A stretch of 64,000 bases of DNA from an uncultured Methanospirillum sp. (GTDB lineage: Archaea > Halobacteriota > Methanomicrobia > Methanomicrobiales > Methanospirillaceae): assembly GCF_963668475.1 (NCBI RefSeq), contig NZ_OY764544.1, forward strand, positions 2,108,001 through 2,172,000, in the 5' to 3' direction. Both the position numbers and the translations under genes were made by a program. The notes below the pieces were generated by a model. That model saw only the letters and a program-made list of their open reading frames with translations, made no database searches and was not told the origin of the DNA. How positions within the stretch are numbered: the stretch's first letter is position 1; every line of letters starts with the position of its first letter. Positions 57,699-64,000 of the stretch are shown in pieces.

Positions 57699-58219
57699 TA
57701 GCCTGCCATCTCTTCTTCGGCACTGGTGCAGGGTTGCTCCTTCAGGAGCGGTTCAGGTCAGGGTACATTCTCCCGGCCTGCATACTGGGATCAGTTCTTC
57801 CTGACCTCATAGACAAACCGCTTGGCTATATCGTATTCCCTTCAATCGGGGACGGACGGCTCATCGCTCACTCCCTGATAGGATTCGTTCTTATCCTTCT
57901 GATCACCGGTGCTCTCTGGAAGGATCGGCTCATTATTGCAGCACTTGGAATCGGGATCCTGACTCACCAGATCCTTGATGAGATGTGGAAGATACCGGTG
58001 AACTGGTTCTACCCCATTCTCGGACCGTTTCCTGTGTACCAGATGGAGGACTACTTTGGCTGGGGTCTCATGCGTGAGCTGACCACTCCGTCAGAGTACC
58101 TGTTTGCGCTGGGTATCCTGCTCCTTCTGATGAATAGATCAACCGGCACGTTTTCCAGAGGGAGAGCAGGGATCGCATCAGGTGCCTCGGCCCTGCTACT
58201 CCTTCTTACCGGAAGATGA
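57692..58219 (+). CDS. Membrane protein of the YdjM/DUF457-like metal-binding family
   Basis: A 175-residue protein with four to five membrane helices and spaced acidic/histidine residues in SVLPDLIDKPLGY, RLIAHSLIGF and LTHQILDEMW, the pattern of membrane-embedded putative metal hydrolases of the YdjM group. Activity is unproven in the family. It overlaps ribL by 7 bp and its 3' end overlaps the convergent gene by 24 bp. Confidence 0.72.
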   Translation: MLIACHLFFGTGAGLLLQERFRSGYILPACILGSVLPDLIDKPLGYIVFPSIGDGRLIAHSLIGFVLILLITGALWKDRLIIAALGIGILTHQILDEMWKIPVNWFYPILGPFPVYQMEDYFGWGLMRELTTPSEYLFALGILLLLMNRSTGTFSRGRAGIASGASALLLLLTGR

Positions 58220-59053
58220 ACCGGCAGGTATCGGGAAGGGAAGGGCATCACGCAGTTCTTCCAGGCTCCGGGTCACAACCGCTGACTGCTCAAGCATGAG
58301 ATTTACATGCTCTGTGGCTCCGACCATCCTGAAGTCGGTCCTGAGGGCATACACAGGAACTCCTTTTGCATTGGCATATCCCATCTCCCATGCTGTCCCC
58401 GAGTCTGCATCAGCCCCGTCGATCACTGCAACAACAAGGTCTGATGTATCGAGAGTCGAGAGGTTCCGGGTATAGATCTCCTGATGTGCATCAACTCCCC
58501 GTGAAGCTGAAGAGTCCCCTATCTCCTGTGGAAGATAGACATCATAGGCATACGAGCGGAGATATTCTGCTATCCTGATGTTCCAGTTGCGTTCTGCTTC
58601 TGAGAAGAGCGGGCCGGCCAGGTATATCCGGCATGCAGCAACGGCATACACATCGTACACAGGGATATCAGGGAATCTTTCAAGAAAGGCACCCCGACCG
58701 GCCTTTCTACCGGCCGGAGATCTCCATGTCCGGTTCACCCCGCAGGTTGGTGACGAATCGACCCCGATAATGGCATACGGGGATCCCTCTGCTGCGATCA
58801 TGGACCTTATCTCCTGCTCGAGCCTGTCAAGCAGAATCCTGAACTCTGGTGTATCAAGTCGCTCCGAGTACGTGGCAGGCTGACGATCCGCTCCCAGGAA
58901 CAGGGTCTCGGGACAGGGCAGGAACCGCACCTCAATTCCAAACGATCTACACCGTGATAAGGCCTGATCAAATGCCCGGATATCGCGTTCATGGGTGATT
59001 CCTGATGCCCGGAGACCCTGATCCCTGATACACGGGCAGAAGAGGAGATACAT
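58196..59053 (-). CDS. Fusion of a TudS/DUF523-like domain and a nucleoside 2-deoxyribosyltransferase
   Basis: A 285-residue protein. Residues 1-130 resemble CD3072/TudS proteins: LLFCPCIRDQG at the start, LPCPETLFLGADR, and IIGVDSSPTCGVNRTW, with three cysteines able to bind an Fe-S cluster. TudS removes sulfur from thiouracil. Residues 140-285 form a nucleoside 2-deoxyribosyltransferase-like domain (RIYLAGPLFSEAERNWN, VVAVIDGADADSGTAWEMGY). The fusion suggests salvage or clean-up of modified nucleosides. Function is inferred from both halves. Confidence 0.78.
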   Translation of the reverse strand: MYLLFCPCIRDQGLRASGITHERDIRAFDQALSRCRSFGIEVRFLPCPETLFLGADRQPATYSERLDTPEFRILLDRLEQEIRSMIAAEGSPYAIIGVDSSPTCGVNRTWRSPAGRKAGRGAFLERFPDIPVYDVYAVAACRIYLAGPLFSEAERNWNIRIAEYLRSYAYDVYLPQEIGDSSASRGVDAHQEIYTRNLSTLDTSDLVVAVIDGADADSGTAWEMGYANAKGVPVYALRTDFRMVGATEHVNLMLEQSAVVTRSLEELRDALPFPIPAGSSSGKKE

Positions 59054-59083
59054 TATTATCTCATATCACGGCAGTCATGATAG

Positions 59084-59578
59084 ATGATACCGCTCCTTGC
59101 ATACCGGGATAACACCTGTGATCCGAAGAAATGCACAATGAAAAAGCTGGAGCGGGCAGGAATGGTAAGGATTTTTTCACGTCTCACCCACGTCCCCCGC
59201 AGCAGCCTCATCCTTGATCCCACTGCCGAGCAGGCATTGTCTCCTGCTGACAGGGAGCGGACCCGGAGCATCACAGCCCTTGACTGCTCCTGGGCAGTGC
59301 TTGATACCAGCATTGTGAGAAACTGGAGGTTCAGACGGGCTCTTCCCTTTCTACTCGCTGCTAATCCGGTGAATTTTGGCAAGCCCTTCAAACTCACCTC
59401 GCTCGAGGCGATGGCTGCAGGTCTCTGCATCCTCGGCGAGGAGGAGCAGGCACGGGAGATCCTTGGAAAGGTCTCGTGGGGGATCAGGTTCATTGAACTG
59501 AACCAGGAGCCACTCGATGCCTATGCACAGGCAACTGACAGCACCGATGTGATCAGAATACAGGGAGAATTTTTCTGA
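59084..59578 (+). CDS. 16S rRNA aminocarboxypropyltransferase Tsr3
   Basis: A 164-residue protein matching Tsr3/DUF367: CDPKKCTMKKLER near the start, ILDPTAEQALSPADR, the ALDCSWAVLD motif, and RRALPFLLAANPVNFGKPFKL. Tsr3 adds an aminocarboxypropyl group from SAM to a hypermodified uridine in helix 31 of small-subunit rRNA. Cytosolic; divergent from the fusion gene by 30 bp. Confidence 0.93.
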   Translation: MIPLLAYRDNTCDPKKCTMKKLERAGMVRIFSRLTHVPRSSLILDPTAEQALSPADRERTRSITALDCSWAVLDTSIVRNWRFRRALPFLLAANPVNFGKPFKLTSLEAMAAGLCILGEEEQAREILGKVSWGIRFIELNQEPLDAYAQATDSTDVIRIQGEFF

Positions 59579-59658
59579 TCATGCCACTGGTTTTTGTCGA
59601 TATAGGTTTTTATTCCTGCAGAATAATGTAAAAGTGCAGGATCGCCACATTCACAATT

Positions 59659-60972
59659 ATGGGAATCAGAGACTGGCTGGGAGGATCTGATACCACCCCG
59701 GCAGATAGTTACTGTCAGAAAGGTGAGAACCAGCTTGCCAAGGAGAAGTTCGAGGCAGCCATCCAGACCTTTAACCGCGGTCTTGAACTGAACAGGGGGA
59801 GTGCCAGGTGCTGGAGCGGGATGGGCAAAGCGTTCTCAGGGCTTGAGCGGTACGACAGAGCTGAGGAGTGTTTCACCCGGGCACTTGAGATAGAGCCTGA
59901 ACACGTGGAGGCGATCACCAGCAAGGCAAGAGCACTCCGGGCCCATGCAAAAAAGGCACAGGACGCCCTGAAGTGTCTAGAAGCGATAGAACTATGTAAC
60001 CGGGCACTCCTGTTGCATCCGGACTACCCTCCAGCCTATCATGAGAAGGGGATGGCACTCTGGACACTCGGAAAGCGGGAAGAAGCGGTTGAATTTTTTG
60101 AAAAGGCAAAAAAGATTGATCCAGCTTATGCATATCCCTGGGATCTGAAAGGTCGGTACCTCTATGATCTCAGAAAATACCATGAGTCCATAGAGGCATA
60201 TGAACAGGCGATAAAGGTCAGGCCTTATGATCCTGACATCCTCTATGGCATGGGCCGTTCACTCATGAAGATAGGGGCCTACCAGCATGCAATATCCTAT
60301 TTTCAGCGATGCCTGAAAGAACGCCCTGACTTTGCCCCTGCCTGGCTCCTCACCGGAAACTCATACAAGATCCTTCATAAATATGCCGAGGCAATCGAGG
60401 CATACGAGACCGCGATGGAGCGGGATCCGGGGAGCACGAAGTACCGCAAGAACATTGCAGATGTCTACTTCGTGATGGGAAATCAGGCATTGTACAAGGA
60501 AGGAAGATACCAGGAGGCGATCCAGTGCCTGGACCAGACCCTCAAGATCATCCCAAGGCACATCAATGCCTGGTTCTCAAAAGGGGTGGCATACCGGAAA
60601 CTTGGTGCGTACCGGAACGCCACTGCCTGTTTCCTGCGTGTGGTAGAGATAGATCCCAACAACTCACATGCCTACTATGAGATGGGTCAGCTCCTTGAAA
60701 AGGGAGATAACCTTGAGGAGGCGGTCAGGTGCTACCTTGAGGCAATCAGGAGTGATCCTTCACATACCGATGCGATGTACAAGCTCGGCAACCTCCTCAT
60801 CGATGTCGGCGAGTACAAAAGTGCAATCCAGTACTTTGATCAGATCATCGAGAAGAAGCCTGACTCATCAGTAGCCTGGTATGCAAAGGGAAAGGCACTT
60901 GCCAAGAACGGACAGGACCGTGATGCAGAACGGTGCTTTGAGCGTGCAGGAAAACTTGCAGCTACCCAGTAA
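59659..60972 (+). CDS. Cytosolic TPR-repeat protein
   Basis: A 437-residue protein made almost wholly of about 11 tetratricopeptide repeats from residue 15 on (for example ARCWSGMGKAFSGLERYDRA, HAYYEMGQLLEKGDNLEEAV), each ending near a conserved Pro. There is no signal peptide, unlike the TPR proteins at 27380 and 44605. A general binding scaffold; partner unknown. Confidence 0.8.
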   Translation: MGIRDWLGGSDTTPADSYCQKGENQLAKEKFEAAIQTFNRGLELNRGSARCWSGMGKAFSGLERYDRAEECFTRALEIEPEHVEAITSKARALRAHAKKAQDALKCLEAIELCNRALLLHPDYPPAYHEKGMALWTLGKREEAVEFFEKAKKIDPAYAYPWDLKGRYLYDLRKYHESIEAYEQAIKVRPYDPDILYGMGRSLMKIGAYQHAISYFQRCLKERPDFAPAWLLTGNSYKILHKYAEAIEAYETAMERDPGSTKYRKNIADVYFVMGNQALYKEGRYQEAIQCLDQTLKIIPRHINAWFSKGVAYRKLGAYRNATACFLRVVEIDPNNSHAYYEMGQLLEKGDNLEEAVRCYLEAIRSDPSHTDAMYKLGNLLIDVGEYKSAIQYFDQIIEKKPDSSVAWYAKGKALAKNGQDRDAERCFERAGKLAATQ

Positions 60973-60988
60973 GATAAAACCGGTCTGA

Positions 60989-61570
60989 TCAGATATCAAA
61001 CCCGAGCTTGTTCGGGGCTGGGACCACTTGAGGCCCGTTGAACTCAGGGTTTCCAAGAATATACTCGATGATAAGTTCAGCAAAACGTTTGCCGTCATCA
61101 GGGTTCCTGGCTGTGACTATTCTGTCGAGAAACACCACAGGTTTGTCCTCGAACTTCACATCAGCCTTCATCATCTCCCTGATTGGGGGGCCGTTGATCA
61201 CAGTTGCAGGTCGTTTTTTCAAAATTCCTGCCCTGGCAAGCACCACCGGCGAGGTGCTGATAGCCCCGATCACTTTGCGGTGAAGCCGGAAGATCTTCAC
61301 CAGTTCGAGCAGATCCTTGCTGTTCCAGAAATGAGCCTGCCCTCCATGCCCTCCAAGTATCGCCATGGCATCATACTCGGCCTCCTTGTGCAGGATCACA
61401 TCCTCGAAACTGAGTGGGGTATACACCCTTCCCCCCAGTGTTCCCTTCGCGTACCCTGCCTGGTTTGATGCAAACTCGTACTCTGCCTTGTTATGATCAA
61501 ACACCGCGATGACCAGGGATAACTCCTTGTCATGGTATCCGGTAGGGGGAACAGCGATCAGGATCTTCAT
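60989..61570 (-). CDS. DJ-1/PfpI-family protein with the nucleophile Cys replaced by Ser
   Basis: A 193-residue class I glutamine-amidotransferase-like protein: MKILIAVPPTGYHDKEL, EYDAMAILGGHGGQAHFW, and the nucleophile elbow, which reads GAISTSPVVLARAGIL where family members have A-I-C-x-x-P. Ser stands in the Cys position (Ser residue near 105). The protein may still act as a hydrolase or may be non-catalytic. The C-terminal 40 residues form an extra tail. Confidence 0.82.
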   Translation of the reverse strand: MKILIAVPPTGYHDKELSLVIAVFDHNKAEYEFASNQAGYAKGTLGGRVYTPLSFEDVILHKEAEYDAMAILGGHGGQAHFWNSKDLLELVKIFRLHRKVIGAISTSPVVLARAGILKKRPATVINGPPIREMMKADVKFEDKPVVFLDRIVTARNPDDGKRFAELIIEYILGNPEFNGPQVVPAPNKLGFDI

Positions 61571-61661
61571 AAAAAGGTAGTAGAGAGTTGGATTCCGGAT
61601 GGTATAGCCATGCTGGTTTCAGGACATGGCGTGGTCGAATTAAAAAGAAGGATATTGTCTA

Positions 61662-62753
61662 TTACCAGTAGGTTCCGCCCCAGTAGTCATGAAGCGTTCC
61701 TTCAGAATCGAGCTGAGGACCGAGGGGTACTTCATCAAATCTGGGGAATTCAGGGATCGTCGTATTGCCTTTTACATCTGAAACCTTGTCCCTGAACATA
61801 TTGAGGGCAATCTGGGCCTGATCGTAGTAATTTTTTGATTTATCGTAGGGAACCCTTCCATCTGTTGCAGACGCAATATTTGTTCTTTCAGTCAGGTAGT
61901 TGTTGTAATACTCCCGGGCCTGTGAGATTAAGTAGAGAAACGCATCGATGTAATTTGCTGTATCATAGAACTCAGCAGGAACGTTCCTGGAAGAGAGCGA
62001 TATATACGTAGACTTTGCCTTGGCTACATCATCACCCATCATGAAGTAATACCCTTTTGACTGATCATTGCGATCTGTCTGGTTCACAGGGATACTATCG
62101 ATATTGTCTTCAATCCACCTGGAGATCGTGGTGTTGATCTCGTCGTTCTGGTATGGTTTTGATGGGTCGGGTATTCTGTGCTCCATGAGGATCGGGAATT
62201 TCAGGCCTTCAAGCACTGTCCCTACTCCGATATCATCCTCAGGTAAAGGCTCACTAGATGCCGGAAGAGTATAGAGGGTTACCTTTGGATATGAGGCAGC
62301 GATGAGTTCCCACCATGCGGATGAAGTCTGGTAATAGATCTGGGCAAGATCGTAGAACTCAATCCCGGTTGTCACAGAGGCAACAGATTTTTTTGTTGCG
62401 TGATAATTTTCGTACGCCTCTCCTGCCTTCACCGAGTAATACAGGAATGCAAGGGTGGCTTTAGCCTCATCAAACCTTTCAGGGCTGATATTCATCCCTT
62501 TCATGAGAGAGTACGCACTATTCACCTTCATCTGCTGACTTCCGAGCGGCACAGTGCCGTTTGATAGTGATTTTATCATCGGTGCAGCAGTTGAGAAGAA
62601 CCGATCATCCTGTGATGCCGCACCCTCTGCAGCCTTCTGAAGAGTATCCGGCATCGGTTCAAGGATCAGATCAGCGGCCGATACGACTGCCGGAAGGCCG
62701 GCAAGCAGCATACCGAGCACCAGGGTAATCGATATTAAAAGCCGTGTCATCAC
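61662..62753 (-). CDS. Large secreted protein of unknown function
   Basis: A 363-residue protein with signal peptide (LLISITLVLGMLLAGLPAVVSA) and an all-alpha, tyrosine-rich mature part. It seems to hold two similar halves: residues 75-150 (LAFLYYSVKAGEAYENYHAT, SVASVTTGIEFYDLAQIYYQ) and 250-340 (DAFLYLISQAREYYNNYLTE, NIASATDGRVPYDKSKNYYD) share the pattern FLY..S.A.EYY.NY....+.+AS.T.G...YD....YY. I know no family. Likely attached to or released outside the cell. Confidence 0.7.
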   Translation of the reverse strand: MMTRLLISITLVLGMLLAGLPAVVSAADLILEPMPDTLQKAAEGAASQDDRFFSTAAPMIKSLSNGTVPLGSQQMKVNSAYSLMKGMNISPERFDEAKATLAFLYYSVKAGEAYENYHATKKSVASVTTGIEFYDLAQIYYQTSSAWWELIAASYPKVTLYTLPASSEPLPEDDIGVGTVLEGLKFPILMEHRIPDPSKPYQNDEINTTISRWIEDNIDSIPVNQTDRNDQSKGYYFMMGDDVAKAKSTYISLSSRNVPAEFYDTANYIDAFLYLISQAREYYNNYLTERTNIASATDGRVPYDKSKNYYDQAQIALNMFRDKVSDVKGNTTIPEFPRFDEVPLGPQLDSEGTLHDYWGGTYW

Positions 62754-62877
62754 TCAGAGGATCAGGACAGCCTGCGGATATACCTTTGGTCTGCTGGACA
62801 GAACGGCTCCATACTCTGCACACGGTGGCTGAAACAGGCAATTATTCGGATACAAGACACAACTGCTATACCCGCCG

Positions 62878-63276
62878 ATGCCTAATTATCTTAACTGGTT
62901 GGTGCAGATGGCTGACGAAGAACAGGTTAAGGCTATCAAGGCAGGGGTTGAGGAGTGGAATAAATGGAAAGAACTCAATCCACGTAAGAGGCCTGATCTC
63001 AGGGGGGCACAGCTGAACGGTCTGAACCTTGAGGGTATCAACCTGAACGGAGCACGGCTTGATGAGGCGGATTTTGAGTTCTCGATTCTGCGCAAAGCAA
63101 ACTTTGTAGGGGCAAGCCTGGTCAAGGCAAACCTGAGCAACACAGACTTGAGCGAAGCGGTTCTTATCAATGCAAATCTCACCGGTGCACGTCTCACCAA
63201 TATCAAGACAACCCGCGCTGACTTCCGGGGAGCAAACCTGACCGGAGCTGATGTCAGGCAGGTAAAAAGAGGCTAG
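62878..63276 (+). CDS. Pentapeptide-repeat protein
   Basis: A 132-residue protein with about 14 tandem A(D/N)LxG-type pentapeptides from residue 40 (DLRGAQLNGLNLEGINLNGA, ADFRGANLTGADVRQ), forming a right-handed quadrilateral helix. The N-terminal 35 residues are helical. Some such proteins mimic DNA and guard gyrase, but nothing here shows that role. Its stop is separated from the convergent cofH stop by one base. Confidence 0.88.
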   Translation: MPNYLNWLVQMADEEQVKAIKAGVEEWNKWKELNPRKRPDLRGAQLNGLNLEGINLNGARLDEADFEFSILRKANFVGASLVKANLSNTDLSEAVLINANLTGARLTNIKTTRADFRGANLTGADVRQVKRG

Positions 63277-63277
63277 T

Positions 63278-64000
63278 TTATTTTAGGATCTTGTAGAGCG
63301 TCGAACGCTCTTTGAGTTCACGCCCGATATCTGCACAGATATACGCCATCTCTTCAGGTTCAAAGATATCAGAGAGATCTGCACCGGCATCACCGGTAAC
63401 ATCATCGATGTACATGGTGCCTGAGAGATCGTCTGCTCCGGCAAGCAGACCGAGTTGACTCATTTTTATACCGATCTTCGGCCATGAGACCTGGATATGA
63501 TCGATGTTATCAAGGTATAGCCGGCAGACTGCGGTCGTCACCAGGTCGTCCCTTCCTGTCGGGCCGAACCTGACTGTCCCTTTCTGGTAGAGCGGGGTCC
63601 TGCTATGGATATAGGAGAGGAGAACCATCTCGGAGAACCCTCCTGTATCATCCTGAATGCGGCGGATAAGATCGAGGTGTGCAGCCCTCTCCTGCGGAGT
63701 CTCGGTTGACCCATACATGATCGTCGCAGAGCTGGTGAGTCCGAGCCGGTGAGCCTCCCTGATGATCTCCTCCCACCGTGCAGTTCTCACTTTTGCCGGA
63801 CAGATGACATCCCTGACCTCATCCACGAGAACTTCTGCTGCAGTTCCCTGCATACTTCCAAGGCCGCCCTCTTTGAGGGCACTGATGACCTTTGCAGGTT
63901 CCAGGTTTTCTTTCCGTGCTATCCAGTCAACCTCATCAGGAGAGTAGGCATGGATGTGAACATCTGGGAAGATCTCGTGTGCCCACTCCAGAAACGAGAG
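63278..64000 (-). CDS. cofH: CofH, F420 synthesis radical SAM subunit (C-terminal part, cut by window edge)
   Basis: 240 residues running off the right edge; they correspond to the C-terminal two thirds. HIHAYSPDEVDW, GGLGSMQGTAAEVLVDEVR and TSSATIMYGSTET are typical of CofH (5-amino-6-ribitylaminouracil:tyrosine 4-hydroxyphenyl transferase), which with CofG makes the deazaflavin Fo of coenzyme F420. GTAAEVLVDEVR separates CofH from CofG. The radical-SAM CxxxCxxC motif lies outside the window. Confidence 0.92.
   Translation of the reverse strand, partial: LSFLEWAHEIFPDVHIHAYSPDEVDWIARKENLEPAKVISALKEGGLGSMQGTAAEVLVDEVRDVICPAKVRTARWEEIIREAHRLGLTSSATIMYGSTETPQERAAHLDLIRRIQDDTGGFSEMVLLSYIHSRTPLYQKGTVRFGPTGRDDLVTTAVCRLYLDNIDHIQVSWPKIGIKMSQLGLLAGADDLSGTMYIDDVTGDAGADLSDIFEPEEMAYICADIGRELKERSTLYKILK

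Overview
The window comes from a methanogenic archaeon, most likely of the order Methanomicrobiales. The evidence is archaeal 16S, 23S and 5S rRNA genes, archaeal TATA-type promoters, and methanogen marker genes: cofH (coenzyme F420), a dihydropteroate-synthase-like protein of the type linked to methanopterin, ribL-type FAD synthetase, an MTH865-like protein, oxygen-sensitive 2-oxoacid:ferredoxin oxidoreductase and an anaerobic-type cobalamin pathway. I do not assign a species.

Layout. 1-1631 (minus): arginine genes argC and argJ (cut by the window edge) with a CBS-domain gene between them. 1857-7229 (plus): a bacterial-style mismatch-repair operon mutS-mutL followed by a mutY-like glycosylase. 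7415-8956: a lone transposase-derived gene whose catalytic residues look degraded. 9362-16369 (minus): a compact cobalamin operon, transcribed cbiO-cbiT-cbiL-cbiF-cbiG-cbiH-cbiC-cbiD-cbiE; cbiJ, cbiA and the CbiMNQ transporter partners are not here. 16820-21941 (plus): one complete rRNA operon, 16S-tRNA-Ala(TGC)-23S-tRNA-Cys(GCA)-5S, with a TATA box inside an inverted repeat and long processing stems around 16S and 23S.

21970-31631 is a cell-surface and signalling region: a secreted GH26-like glycoside hydrolase, a receiver/histidine kinase, a response regulator, a processive family-2 glycosyltransferase with an N-terminal type-II-secretion-E-like domain, a TPR lipoprotein, a secreted protein and a sensor kinase-like protein that has lost its phospho-accepting histidine. 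I read it as a candidate exopolysaccharide locus. 31882-44546 is mixed: HIT protein, B12-dependent ribonucleotide reductase (which would use the cobalamin made by the cbi operon), a cysteine-rich winged-helix regulator divergent from a DUF3795 gene, ThrE-like exporter, two MFS exporters, a methyltransferase, PPK2 and a Kv-type potassium channel.

45428-50230 (minus) holds the most unusual system: a beta-alpha-gamma-delta 2-oxoacid:ferredoxin oxidoreductase operon followed by an AMP-forming acyl-CoA synthetase whose first 45 residues are a ribbon-helix-helix DNA-binding domain. A perfect 7+7 bp inverted repeat lies in its own promoter region, suggesting an enzyme that may repress its own gene. 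The pair could activate short or branched acids and reductively carboxylate them to 2-oxoacids.

50318-64000 is mostly housekeeping: YkgJ-type protein and RecQ helicase, an orphan CheW, TruA, a PHP phosphoesterase, the DHPS-like protein, a JAMM protease, RibL, a TudS-like/deoxyribosyltransferase fusion, Tsr3, a TPR protein, a DJ-1-like protein without its cysteine, a secreted protein, a pentapeptide-repeat protein and the C-terminal two thirds of CofH. All family assignments come from reading the sequence; none was checked against a database.
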